The position numbers and the translations under genes were made by a program. The notes below the pieces were generated by a model, which was not told the DNA's origin, made no database searches, and saw only the letters and a program-made list of their open reading frames with translations. Positions 8,699 through 17,039 of a stretch of 64,000 nt of DNA are shown piece after piece (within the stretch, counting starts at the first letter, position 1; every line of letters starts with the position of its first letter). Location: assembly GCF_010727475.1 (NCBI RefSeq), contig NZ_AP022567.1, positions 1,054,001 to 1,118,000 on the forward strand, given 5' to 3'. Source of the stretch: Mycolicibacterium mageritense. Its GTDB lineage: Bacteria; Actinomycetota; Actinomycetes; Mycobacteriales; Mycobacteriaceae.

Positions 8699-9439
8699 AT
8701 GGCAGACCGAATTGTCATGGAAGTGGCCCGCTATCGGCCCGAAACCGACAGCGAGCCGGTGTTCCAGTCCTATGACGTCCCGCTCACCCGGGAGTGGGCG
8801 GTGCTCGACGGGCTCAACTACATCAAGGACCGGCTGGACGGCACACTGAGTTTCCGATGGTCATGCCGCATGGGCATCTGTGGTAGCTGCGGCATGACGG
8901 TCAACGGCGACCCGAAACTGGCATGCGCGACGTTCCTCGTCGACTACCTGCCAGGACCGGTGCGCGTGGAGCCGATGCGCAACTTCCCGGTGATCCGCGA
9001 CCTCGTCGTCGACATCAGCGATTTCATGACCAAGCTGCCCCGCGTCAAGCCGTGGATCATCAATGATGACGAACCGGCCGCAGACACTGAATACCGCCAA
9101 ACCCCAGCCGAATTGGAGGAGTTCAAACAGTTCAGCATGTGCATCAACTGCATGCTGTGCTACTCGGCGTGCCCGGTCTACGCGCTGGACCCGGACTTTC
9201 TCGGGCCCGCGGCCATCGCGTTGGCCCAGCGCTACAACCTGGACTCGCGCGACGAGGGCGAGGACGACCGGCGCGATGTGCTGGCCGCGGCCGACGGTGC
9301 GTGGGCATGCACGTACGTGGGCGAATGTTCGGTGGCGTGCCCGAAGGGCGTCGACCCGGCCGGCGCGATCCAGCGCTACAAGCTCACAGCCGCAACACAT
9401 TCGGTGAAGAGCCTGCTACTCCCGAGGGCTGCGCGATGA
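8699..9439 (+). CDS. frdB: Fumarate reductase iron-sulfur subunit B
   Basis: ATG at 8699, 1 bp after the frdA stop, gives 246 aa. Cys56, Cys61, Cys64 and Cys76 form the plant-ferredoxin-type [2Fe-2S] site. The later C-x2-C-x2-C-x3-CP run (CINCMLCYSACP) and ECSVACPKG supply the ligands of the [4Fe-4S] and [3Fe-4S] clusters. It carries electrons from the membrane quinol site to FrdA. Its stop overlaps the frdC start. Length and cysteine spacing match E. coli FrdB (244 aa). Confidence 0.93.
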   Translation: MADRIVMEVARYRPETDSEPVFQSYDVPLTREWAVLDGLNYIKDRLDGTLSFRWSCRMGICGSCGMTVNGDPKLACATFLVDYLPGPVRVEPMRNFPVIRDLVVDISDFMTKLPRVKPWIINDDEPAADTEYRQTPAELEEFKQFSMCINCMLCYSACPVYALDPDFLGPAAIALAQRYNLDSRDEGEDDRRDVLAAADGAWACTYVGECSVACPKGVDPAGAIQRYKLTAATHSVKSLLLPRAAR

Positions 9440-9810
9440 CCACGTACCGGCAACCGGTCCCCCTCCTGTGGTGGACCCGACGCGCTTCGTATCTGCGGTA
9501 CATGCTGCGCGAGGCGAGTTGCGAGGCCGTGGCGTGGGCGGTGGTGTATCTGGGCCTGCTGGTGTGGGCGCTCGGCACCGGTCGGTACGACTGGTTTCAG
9601 GACTTCAGCGCCCATCCGCTGGTGATCGCGCTGAACCTCGTGACGCTGGCATTTCTGTTGTTGCACACCGTGACCTGGTTCAGTCTGGCGCCACGCGCGA
9701 TGGTCGTCCACGTGCGGGGCCAACGCGTGCCCGCGGGCGCGGTCCTGGCCGGACACTACGCCGCGTGGCTCGTCGTCTCGGCGGTGATCGCATGGCTGGT
9801 GCTGGCATGA
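9436..9810 (+). CDS. frdC: Fumarate reductase membrane anchor subunit C
   Basis: ATG at 9436 overlaps the frdB stop (ATGA); 124 aa with three hydrophobic segments (about residues 30-50, 63-83 and 100-122). The YMLREA segment near residue 22 and HTVTWFSLAPRA near residue 76 mirror the YMLRE and HTKTWFELAPKA motifs of E. coli FrdC, which is what separates this operon from sdh. With FrdD it anchors the complex and forms the menaquinol sites. Confidence 0.9.
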   Translation: MTTYRQPVPLLWWTRRASYLRYMLREASCEAVAWAVVYLGLLVWALGTGRYDWFQDFSAHPLVIALNLVTLAFLLLHTVTWFSLAPRAMVVHVRGQRVPAGAVLAGHYAAWLVVSAVIAWLVLA

Positions 9811-10166
9811 GCGCGCCCACCCGTCGCACGCCGGAACCGTTCTTCTGGCTGTTGTTCTCGGCAGGCGGCATGGTGAGCGCACTGATGCTGCCGGTGGTGA
9901 TGCTGCTGTTCGGCGTGGCGTTCCCGCTCGGCCTGCTCGACTGGCCCGGCCAGGCCCACCTGATGGCCGTGGTGGGCAACCCGCTGACGCGGATCGTGCT
10001 GGCCGGCGTCTTTGTGCTGGGCCTGTTCCACTGGGCGCACCGGTTCCGCTTCATGGTCGAGCACGGCCTCAAGCTCGGCCGCTTCGACCGGGCGATCGCG
10101 GTGTGCAGTTACGGCGTGGCCGCCGTGGGCTCGGCCGTCGCGATCTGGTTGCTGCTCACCTTTTAG
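9807..10166 (+). CDS. frdD: Fumarate reductase membrane anchor subunit D
   Basis: ATG at 9807 overlaps frdC (ATGA); 119 aa, the same length as E. coli FrdD. EPFFWLLFSAGGMVSAL matches the FrdD N-terminal signature (EPVFWGLFGAGGMWSA), and three membrane helices follow. The last 14 nt of the gene (10153-10166, encoding the end of LLLTF and the stop) lie inside a 70-bp sequence repeated exactly at 23911-23980. The adjacent catabolic block therefore appears to have entered at this gene's 3' end. Confidence 0.9.
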   Translation: MSAPTRRTPEPFFWLLFSAGGMVSALMLPVVMLLFGVAFPLGLLDWPGQAHLMAVVGNPLTRIVLAGVFVLGLFHWAHRFRFMVEHGLKLGRFDRAIAVCSYGVAAVGSAVAIWLLLTF

Positions 10167-10222
10167 CGCGAACAGACGCGCAGGTACCCGAAAACCGCGA
10201 TTTTCGGGTACCGCCGCGTCTG
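10153..10222. repeat. 70-bp direct repeat, left copy, with palindromic core
   Basis: Identical over 70 bp to 23911-23980. It contains the last 14 nt of frdD and then a hairpin: an AGACGCG arm, GGTACCCGAAAA, a short loop, TTTTCGGGTACC and CGCGTCTG. The hairpin probably acts as the frd transcription terminator and belongs to a dispersed palindrome family, with a third member at 53796-53855. The 17 bp left of the palindrome are shared only by the two island-flanking copies, which marks them as a true duplication and not just two members of the family. Confidence 0.9.
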
Positions 10223-10251
10223 GTCGGCCGAGAACGATGACGTGTCGGTTC

Positions 10252-11271
10252 TCAGCGTGTCTTCGCCAGCATCACTGCCAGAATGATGATGACGCCCTGG
10301 ATGATCGCCTGCTGACTGATATCGAAACCTGCGAGAACCAGACCGTTGTTGAGCAGCCCGATAAAGATCGCACCGAACACCGACCCGAGCACTCGCCCGT
10401 ACCCGCCGAACAGACTAGTACCTCCGAGCACGACCGCAGCAATGACCGACAATTCGTCACCTGTTCCCCACTGATACCGGCCGGATTGTAGGCGGCCGGC
10501 ATAGAGCATGCCCGCGATGCCGGCCACAAGACCGGAGACCAGCAGTATGGTGAAAGTAATGCGCCGGGTGCGCACACCACTGAACACTGCGGCAATCTCG
10601 TTGCCGCCGGTTGCAAGTACCTGCCTGCCGAAGGTGGTCTTGTTCAGGACGACGATACCGACGACGACAGCGGCAAAGGCCCAGATCAACAGGGACGGTA
10701 TAGGTCCAACGTCACTCGACCCGAAAATATCGGTAAATGTCTTGTCGAGAATCGGTTTTGGCTGGAAACCCGACATCCATTGGGCGACGCCGATGGCGAC
10801 TCCCATCATGGCAAGAGTCACGAGAAACGACGGCAACCGCAGCATCGCTACGAGGCTTCCGTTGATAGCGCCCACCACGGCACCTGCCGCCAACCCGCTC
10901 AGAGCACCCAAGATCCAGCTGTCCGACGACGAGATCGTCATCGCGGTCACGACGCTCGCGAGCCCTGCGGTGGCACCGATAGACAGGTCGATCTGCGCTG
11001 CGGCGATCACGAACGTGCCTGCGACGGCCATTATCACGATGATCGCCGTTTGCCTGACAATATTAAGCAAGTTGCCGAGCTGCAGGAACCCCTCGTCACG
11101 GAGCAGCAGCGCGAAGAGTGCGAACACTACGACGAAGCCGATGTAGATTGCGAAGTCGCGCCACTCCAGATTTCCTGGTCGGAGGTGGTAGTTTCCCCTC
11201 GGACCACTCTCAGCGACCGACCCGGCCGACGGCGAATTCTCGATGTTTGCTTGCTGTGTCAGTGGTGTCGA
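10252..11271 (-). CDS. ABC importer permease, ribose/monosaccharide type
   Basis: GTG at 11271, preceded 9 nt upstream by AAGGAG, gives 339 aa; an ATG at 11316 would overlap the ATPase gene by 38 bp and lacks such a site. About eight to ten hydrophobic segments follow a polar N-terminus of about 40 residues. The segment AAQIDLSIGATAGL is the RbsC/BPD_transp_2 signature. The protein forms the membrane channel of a CUT2-type sugar importer with the ATPase and binding protein encoded upstream. It is the last gene of a three-gene operon inside the repeat-flanked block. Confidence 0.9.
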   Translation of the reverse strand, partial: STPLTQQANIENSPSAGSVAESGPRGNYHLRPGNLEWRDFAIYIGFVVVFALFALLLRDEGFLQLGNLLNIVRQTAIIVIMAVAGTFVIAAAQIDLSIGATAGLASVVTAMTISSSDSWILGALSGLAAGAVVGAINGSLVAMLRLPSFLVTLAMMGVAIGVAQWMSGFQPKPILDKTFTDIFGSSDVGPIPSLLIWAFAAVVVGIVVLNKTTFGRQVLATGGNEIAAVFSGVRTRRITFTILLVSGLVAGIAGMLYAGRLQSGRYQWGTGDELSVIAAVVLGGTSLFGGYGRVLGSVFGAIFIGLLNNGLVLAGFDISQQAIIQGVIIILAVMLAKTR

Positions 11272-11278
11272 CACGGTT

Positions 11279-12802
11279 TCACGCTCCTTGTATTGCCAAT
11301 TGCAGGGATTCCTCATTTGCGATGTCAGCGCGGCTGATTCGGTCCTCGATACGGCCGTGCCGCATAACGAGTATCCGGTCGGCGATTGCCAGAAGTTCTT
11401 CGAGCTCAGACGAGATCAGCAGGATCGCCGTTCCTTTGTCCGCGAGATCGAGCACCAGCTGCATGATGTCGACCTTGGACGCGATATCCACACCGCCAGT
11501 AGGCTCATCGAGGATCAGCACTTCAGGCCTGATTCCCACTTGTGCAAGAGCGAGCCACTTCGAGAAAACCACCTTCTGTTGGTTGCCACCGGAAAGGCGG
11601 ACGATCGGCTCACTGAGCGCGCTCTCTCGGATGTTGAGCCGCCGGGCGAGCTCACTACACAGCTGGCGGCCGCGTCGATCGTCAATAAGATGCCGACGAG
11701 CGAGGTGAGACAGACTCGGAAGCAACATATTTGTCTGCACTGTGTGTTTACCGACCAGCCCCTGGCTCGCTCGGTCCTCTGGCACAAGCATGATTCCAGC
11801 GTTGATCGCATCTTGCGGACGACGGATGGCAACGTCACGCCCGCGCACCCGGACCTTTCCGGAATTGCGCGAATCTGCGCCGAACAAGCAACGTGCGAGT
11901 TCTGTTCTGCCACTGCCGATCAAGCCGGCCAGCCCGACCACCTCACCCTCGACGACATTAAAACTGACGTCGGTCAGCTTGTCGGTGGTAACCCCTTCGA
12001 CAGCCAGTACGGTCGGAGCCCCGATGCCGGGACGGCGATTGCGTTGGAAACCAGACAGGATCTCGCGACCGACGATGGTTTCGGCGATCCGGTCGGGCGA
12101 GACTTGCGGCACCCGGTCCGTGAGTACCCGCCGGCCATCACGGAGCACCGTAAGCCGATCGGCAACACGAGCTATCTCGGCCATCCGATGACTGATGTAG
12201 ATGATCGAGATGCCCTGCTGCTTAAGCCTTCCGATGAGTTCAAACAGCATGTCAACCTCCGAATAAGGCAGGCTTGCGGTGGGTTCATCCATCACCAGGA
12301 TCCTGGCTTCCGAGCTCAGCGCCTTGGCGATTTCGGTCACCTGCCAATACCCCACCGGCAGATCGGCAACAGTTCTGCGCGGGTCGAGATCTGCGCCCAT
12401 CTGGTCGAGCAGAGCGCGAGCGCGCCGGTTGATTTCGTGATCGTCGACGAGGCCAAACCTGCGTGGCTCGCGCCCGAGGAAGATGTTGGCGGCGACAGAC
12501 AGACTGGGAATGAGACTGAACTCCTGGAAAACCATGCCGATTCCGGCCCTGGTCGCATCCGCTGGTGAGTTGATCACAACAGGTGAGCCGTCGATGCTGA
12601 TGTGACCCGCATCAAGACGATGAACTCCCTGCAGGATCTTCATCAACGTCGATTTCCCTGCCCCGTTTCCTCCGAGAAGCGCATGCACCTCGCCGCGCTG
12701 CAGGTCGAAATCGACACCACGCAGAACTTCGTTGGTGCCGAATGATTTACAGACTCCCCGCATCTGGACTGCCAGGGCGGGATCGGTTGTCGTCTCGGCC
12801 AT
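11279..12802 (-). CDS. ABC importer ATPase, two-domain ribose type
   Basis: ATG at 12802 overlaps the binding-protein stop (TGATG) and gives 507 aa. The first nucleotide-binding domain has the intact Walker A GGNGAGKST and Walker B ILVMDEPTASL. The second, from about residue 255, has a degenerate Walker A (GLIGSGRTE), signature LSGGNQQK and Walker B VLILDEPTGG. This arrangement is standard for RbsA/XylG-type importers. It energises uptake with the permease at 10252-11271. Confidence 0.93.
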   Translation of the reverse strand: MAETTTDPALAVQMRGVCKSFGTNEVLRGVDFDLQRGEVHALLGGNGAGKSTLMKILQGVHRLDAGHISIDGSPVVINSPADATRAGIGMVFQEFSLIPSLSVAANIFLGREPRRFGLVDDHEINRRARALLDQMGADLDPRRTVADLPVGYWQVTEIAKALSSEARILVMDEPTASLPYSEVDMLFELIGRLKQQGISIIYISHRMAEIARVADRLTVLRDGRRVLTDRVPQVSPDRIAETIVGREILSGFQRNRRPGIGAPTVLAVEGVTTDKLTDVSFNVVEGEVVGLAGLIGSGRTELARCLFGADSRNSGKVRVRGRDVAIRRPQDAINAGIMLVPEDRASQGLVGKHTVQTNMLLPSLSHLARRHLIDDRRGRQLCSELARRLNIRESALSEPIVRLSGGNQQKVVFSKWLALAQVGIRPEVLILDEPTGGVDIASKVDIMQLVLDLADKGTAILLISSELEELLAIADRILVMRHGRIEDRISRADIANEESLQLAIQGA

Positions 12803-14001
12803 CAGTACGCACCCAGCGCTTTCTGAACATCCGCCGGCGGCTCCGTACGGTATACGGTTTCCCACGCCTCGGTCAGGTTGTGCCGGTCCACCGGCAGTGC
12901 CGGAACCTCGACGAACGGTGGCGCCGCCTTACCTATCAGGGCATAGCCTGCCAACCGGGCTTCCACGATGCCCTGCCAGTACGGCTGAGCGGCGGCGATG
13001 CCGGAAACGAAGGCCCCCCGCGCCATGTCGACGGCGACATTCGTTCCGAGGTCAATGCTGGTGACTACCAGACGATCCCGGCCAGAGGACCGCGCCGCAT
13101 CGATGGCACCCTCGCACGGCGCGTCGAACCAGCACCACACTCCGCCCAGATCCGGGTGCTTGGTGAGCCAAGCGTTGACTGCCGAGCCAGCCTCGACGTT
13201 CCAGTTCGGGCCTAGCAGGCCCTTTCGTCCGACGATGTCGATATCCGGATAGTTACGCTCGATCGTTTCGACGAATCCCCGTTCCCGTAGTTCATTGGTC
13301 GGCACCTGTGCAGCATGGAACAGCACGCCCACACTGCCTCTTCCGCACAACGCCTTTGCCATCTGATGCGCGTTGACAACCCCGGCGCCGTAGTTGTCTG
13401 TGGCGACGACCGATACATAGTCGGGCCCCGACTGGAAGCTCCTCGCCGGGTTCTCCATGAACACCAGCTTGATGCCGGCAGAAACCGCCTTGCGGTACGC
13501 CGGCGCCAAGGCCGCAGGGTCCAGCGAAGGGATCGAGACGATCACGTCCGGCCTTGCGGCGACTGCGGTTTCGATATCGGAGAACTGTTTGGCCGGGTCG
13601 GCCTGCGCATCGCTCTGCGCGACAACCGAGATGCCCAGGCGGTCGAACTCAGATTTCAAGCCGTCGACCTGAGCTGTACTCCAACTGTCACCAGAGAAGT
13701 GCATGACAATCGCTGCTGTGGCGTTACGTCCACGTACGTGCTCGATCTCGTTGCCGGACAACTGGATCGAATCGGCGGATACGGGCGCCTCACCGTATGG
13801 CCCCAGCCCGATCACTCCGTGCGCGGTGACCGCGGCGATCGCGTCGTCATACGGCGCCGGGTCGCATTCCGGCCCGCCTGCGGCGGTCGACGGTGAAGTG
13901 CACGCCGCGCCTGCTGTGATTGCGACAAGTGCGACCGCGCACGATTCGCGAACCCGAAACGGAACGCCTCGTCGGCGTGCGGGCAGGGCACGGAACGGCA
14001 T
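12802..14001 (-). CDS. Sugar-binding lipoprotein of ABC importer
   Basis: 399 aa. A basic N-terminus and hydrophobic stretch end in ITAGAAC, a lipobox with Cys34, so the mature protein is a lipoprotein outside the membrane. The rest resembles periplasmic-binding-protein type 1 (ribose-type) folds, with VIVSIPSLDPAAL and the late AQPYWQG segment. It is the first gene of the importer operon. A perfect inverted repeat at 14041-14061, 40 bp upstream, probably controls it. The ligand is not predictable; a small sugar, polyol or derivative is likely from the operon's company. Confidence 0.88.
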   Translation of the reverse strand: MPFRALPARRRGVPFRVRESCAVALVAITAGAACTSPSTAAGGPECDPAPYDDAIAAVTAHGVIGLGPYGEAPVSADSIQLSGNEIEHVRGRNATAAIVMHFSGDSWSTAQVDGLKSEFDRLGISVVAQSDAQADPAKQFSDIETAVAARPDVIVSIPSLDPAALAPAYRKAVSAGIKLVFMENPARSFQSGPDYVSVVATDNYGAGVVNAHQMAKALCGRGSVGVLFHAAQVPTNELRERGFVETIERNYPDIDIVGRKGLLGPNWNVEAGSAVNAWLTKHPDLGGVWCWFDAPCEGAIDAARSSGRDRLVVTSIDLGTNVAVDMARGAFVSGIAAAQPYWQGIVEARLAGYALIGKAAPPFVEVPALPVDRHNLTEAWETVYRTEPPADVQKALGAY

Positions 14002-14040
14002 AGCTCACCTCGCTGCGTGTGAATTCCGGATTCGAACGAG

Positions 14041-14061
14041 TTACGTCGCTAATCGACGTAA
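14041..14061. promoter_or_regulatory. ROK operator A (importer promoter)
   Basis: TTACGTCG-N5-CGACGTAA, a perfect 8-bp inverted repeat, ends 40 bp before the binding-protein start. It is the best match of four sites in this block sharing TAYGTYG-N5-CRMCRTA. NagC/Mlc-type ROK repressors bind AT-flanked repeats of this general shape, and a ROK gene lies 1.7 kb away. Confidence 0.7.
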
Positions 14062-14150
14062 TAATGACTTTCTTCAATCTAAATGTGGTTGGCGCCGCCG
14101 TCAATGGTCGAATGCGAACCACATCACACCCATCCGGTCCACAAACGCAT

Positions 14151-14187
14151 GTCAGGCCGCAGCGGCACGGGGTCGCTGCGGCCTGAC
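14151..14187 (-). terminator. Hairpin terminator after the aldehyde dehydrogenase gene
   Basis: A perfect 14-bp stem (GTCAGGCCGCAGCG with its complement) and a 9-nt loop lie 19 bp beyond the stop of the minus-strand aldehyde dehydrogenase. There is no U-tract, as is common for mycobacterial hairpins. It separates that gene from the importer promoter. Confidence 0.65.
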
Positions 14188-14205
14188 TCTCCGAAAGGCT
14201 GTTAT

Positions 14206-15636
14206 TTACAACGTGATGCACTTCATCTGGGTCAAGGACAACAGTCCCTCCGGCCCGCCCTCACGGCCGAAGCCCGACTGCTTGACGCCACCGAACGGCG
14301 CCGCCAGGCATGGGAACGTCGCATTGACGACGAAGACGCCGGATTGCACGCGGCGCGCAACCTCCAACCCGATGTCGGGGTCGGAAGTGAACACCGACCC
14401 GGACAGGCCGTAACGAGAATCGTTGGCGATGTCGATCGCCTCGTCGATCGTGTCGAAGGGGATCACGCAATACACCGGCCCGAAAATCTCCCGTTGAGCG
14501 ACCTCCATGTCGCGCGTGACATTGGTCAGCAACGTCGGTTCGAGGAAGTACCCGTCTAATCCCGCGGGTCTCCGGCCCCCGTAGGCGACCGTCGCACCCT
14601 CGGCCACCGCTCGATGGATGTAGCCCTCCGCACGCTCAAGGAATCGCGGGGCAGCCAATGGACCCCACGTTGTTTCCGGATCGGTCGGATCACCGACCTT
14701 CAGAGCCTTCAGGCCGGCGACGAGGCCCGCGACGACCTGATCGTGGATCTCTCGTGCTACGACGAGCCGAGTCATGGTCAAACAGATCTGGCCGCTGTAG
14801 AGCGCCATGGCGTCGACCAGCGCAGGGACAGTCGCTTCCAGATCGGCGTCGGCGGCCACGATCGCCGCCGATTTACCGCCCAGCTCGAGCACCACGTTGG
14901 CCACCCGGTCAGCACAGGCGTGCATGACCGCCCTCCCGACCTCAGTACCACCGGTGAAGTGCACTGCCGCAACGTCGTCGTGCTCCACCAGATACTGGCT
15001 GACGTCGGCATCACCCGCCAAGATGCTGAGAACACCCGGCGGAAAGTCGGCCTCGGCAGCTGCGGCGGCGAACAGATACCCCAACATCCGGCTCTCGGGA
15101 GCCAGCTTGATGATCACCGTGTTGCCGGCAAGCAACGCGGGAATCATGGCCAGTGCGAACTGCATGTGGGGTCCGTTGAAGGCAACGACACCCACTACCG
15201 GGCCGACCGGCTCGTGGCGCACCTCGACCTTTCCCATCGGCGTATCCCGAACCTCGACCCACGGGGCAGTGAGCGCCTCGTCGAGCGCACGGTGCCAAAA
15301 CACTGACGCGTCCGTGGTCAGGGCCAGGCCATTACCGTGCGGCATACCGGCTTCCAACGCCCACGTCGCGACGATGTCGTCGATCCTCTTGTCGAGACCG
15401 GCGCAGAACCTCGCGACTACCTCGTGCCGCTCTTCCAGGGTCAGGTCACGCCAGGCCCCGAACGACGCAACCGCACCCTCGACGGCGTCCCGCGCGTCCT
15501 CGACGGAGGGACGCGGCAGCTGCGCGACGGTCTTGCCGGTGAACGGCGCGACGACTTCGGCCAGTTCGGTTCCGTGCGGTTGCACCCATCGGCTCCCGAT
15601 GAACAGTTCACGTCCGTGCGGAACTTCGATATCCAT
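14206..15636 (-). CDS. NAD(P)-dependent aldehyde dehydrogenase
   Basis: ATG at 15636, 4 nt after AAGAGGAG, gives 476 aa; an upstream ATG at 15681 lacks a good ribosome site. ALDH-superfamily features are present: VVAFNGPHMQFALAMIPALL (cofactor region), the general-base Glu in LELGGKS, the nucleophile Cys in SGQICLTMTR, and the terminal FGGVKQSGFGREGG. It oxidises an aldehyde to an acid in the cytosol. It is a single-gene unit inside the repeat-flanked block, divergent from the ROK regulator across the operator at 15713-15731 and ending in a hairpin. The substrate is presumably an intermediate of the sugar or polyol imported by the neighbouring transporter (inference). Confidence 0.9.
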   Translation of the reverse strand: MDIEVPHGRELFIGSRWVQPHGTELAEVVAPFTGKTVAQLPRPSVEDARDAVEGAVASFGAWRDLTLEERHEVVARFCAGLDKRIDDIVATWALEAGMPHGNGLALTTDASVFWHRALDEALTAPWVEVRDTPMGKVEVRHEPVGPVVGVVAFNGPHMQFALAMIPALLAGNTVIIKLAPESRMLGYLFAAAAAEADFPPGVLSILAGDADVSQYLVEHDDVAAVHFTGGTEVGRAVMHACADRVANVVLELGGKSAAIVAADADLEATVPALVDAMALYSGQICLTMTRLVVAREIHDQVVAGLVAGLKALKVGDPTDPETTWGPLAAPRFLERAEGYIHRAVAEGATVAYGGRRPAGLDGYFLEPTLLTNVTRDMEVAQREIFGPVYCVIPFDTIDEAIDIANDSRYGLSGSVFTSDPDIGLEVARRVQSGVFVVNATFPCLAAPFGGVKQSGFGREGGPEGLLSLTQMKCITL

Positions 15637-15712
15637 TGCACTCCTCTTGTGGTGGCTTACTCGGCGGTGACCGCCTGACATGCACGCCGCATATCGCGCA
15701 CATTGACAATAA

Positions 15713-15731
15713 TACGTCGATTTTCACCGTA
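15713..15731. promoter_or_regulatory. ROK operator B (ALDH/ROK divergent promoter)
   Basis: TACGTCG-ATTTT-CACCGTA: the left arm is identical to operator A and the right arm matches 5 of 7 positions. The ATTTT spacer is shared with operator C. It lies between the divergent aldehyde dehydrogenase and ROK genes, as expected for autoregulation. Confidence 0.6.
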
Positions 15732-15795
15732 TATCGACCTCTTATTGCTGCAGCGGTGAGCAACAGAGGCTCTTCCCGCCGTATACCATCGCGCT

Positions 15796-17004
15796 ATGAC
15801 CTCTTCGCACGACCGTCCGAAGCGGGTGCTCGGTCGCACCGCACGCGCAGGCGAGATCCTCGACCTGGTGCGCTCGGGTGAGGCCGGGACGGTGACGCAA
15901 TTGGCCAAATCCCTCGGCGTGGCCCGGTCCACCATCAACGAGCGCATCGACCTGCTGCAGCGAATCGGGTTGCTGTCCACCGCCGGTGAGGCTACGTTCG
16001 GCCGGGGGCGGCCCGCCAACATACTCGCGTTCAACGCGAAAGCCGGTGTGACGCTTGCAGCGTTGGTCGGTATGAGCGGAACTCTGCTGGCGATCACCGA
16101 CCTCGAGGCAGAGGTACTGTGGCGCACACAGGTGCAGTTCGACATATCCCGTGGGCCCGAGGCCTTCGTCGAGCTCCTTTGCACCGAGTTCCTTGCGGCA
16201 CTGACCGATCTGGATATCCCCCCATCCGACGTCTACGGTGTGGGCATCGGGGTGCCCGGAGATGTCGAAATCTCGACAGCACCGCCTGTCAGTTCGGACC
16301 TTCCCTCCCAGAAGTGGACGAATTTCCCTCTGGCCGAACGCGTATCGCAACGCCTCAATGCGCCGACATTCGTCGATCGCGATGTGAACCTGATGGCACT
16401 CGGTGAACACCGTACCGGCTGGCGTGATGCCGACGTGCTCGTGTCACTCAAGGTTGGCACGGTGGTCGCCTGCGGCTTGGTGATCGGCGACAGCGTGGTG
16501 CGAGGCTCCTCATTGATGGTCGGCGAGATCGGCCATACCAAGCTCGCGGGAGTTGATCGTGCCTGCCTGTGCGGGAGCCGCGGTTGCCTCAATACCGTGG
16601 CCGGTGGGCCGGCAGTGGCCGAAGAGATTGCGGCGCAAGGCTATGACGCACACACCGCACGAGATGTCGCCGAACTAGCCAACGCCGGAGTGGTCCCCGC
16701 CGGAGTGGCTGTGCGCGAAGCCGGTCGGCGCGTCGGGGAGGTGATGGCAACGGTGGTCAACCTGCTGAACCCGGACGTGATCACAGTCTGGGGCTACCTG
16801 GTCGACTCTGGCGACCAATTTCTCGTTGGTATGCAGGAATCCATCTACAAGTTCGCGCTGCCCACTTCAGCGCGTGCCGTGACAATCGCCCGCGCTAGGC
16901 TCGGTGACGACGCCGGCCTGCGCGGCGCCGCACTCACCGTCATCGAACATGCGTTGTCGGCAGATGCTGTCGACAGTCTCGTGGCAACCGCACAGACCGG
17001 CTGA
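15796..17004 (+). CDS. ROK-family transcriptional regulator
   Basis: 402 aa. Residues about 15-75 form a winged helix-turn-helix (TVTQLAKSLGVARSTINERI). The remainder is an actin-like ROK domain with the zinc-binding CLCGSRGCLN near residue 258 and the VGEIGHTKL segment. The length fits NagC/XylR-type ROK repressors and not plain sugar kinases, which lack the HTH. It sits in the middle of the catabolic block, divergent from the aldehyde dehydrogenase, and is the obvious reader of the four TAYGTYG-N5-CRMCRTA sites. Release by the transported sugar or a phosphorylated product is the usual ROK mechanism. Confidence 0.9.
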   Translation: MTSSHDRPKRVLGRTARAGEILDLVRSGEAGTVTQLAKSLGVARSTINERIDLLQRIGLLSTAGEATFGRGRPANILAFNAKAGVTLAALVGMSGTLLAITDLEAEVLWRTQVQFDISRGPEAFVELLCTEFLAALTDLDIPPSDVYGVGIGVPGDVEISTAPPVSSDLPSQKWTNFPLAERVSQRLNAPTFVDRDVNLMALGEHRTGWRDADVLVSLKVGTVVACGLVIGDSVVRGSSLMVGEIGHTKLAGVDRACLCGSRGCLNTVAGGPAVAEEIAAQGYDAHTARDVAELANAGVVPAGVAVREAGRRVGEVMATVVNLLNPDVITVWGYLVDSGDQFLVGMQESIYKFALPTSARAVTIARARLGDDAGLRGAALTVIEHALSADAVDSLVATAQTG

Positions 17005-17005
17005 C

Positions 17006-17039
17006 CGCTGAACCCGCCTACGAGACGGCGGGTTCAGCG
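17006..17039. terminator. Bidirectional hairpin terminator between convergent genes
   Basis: CGCTGAACCCGCC and its exact complement form a 13-bp stem with an 8-nt loop. It starts 1 bp after the ROK stop and contains the final codons and stop of the convergent lumazine-synthase-like gene, so it can end transcription from both sides. Confidence 0.7.

Noticed and set aside
6955..10166. Succinate dehydrogenase (Sdh1) operon with the 84-aa protein as a Rieske-like subunit
   Set aside because: Anchor genes match FrdC and FrdD (WFSLAPRA, FWLLFSAGGM) and subunit lengths match FrdABCD, so the operon is fumarate reductase. The small protein lacks a proper CxH...CxxH Rieske motif.
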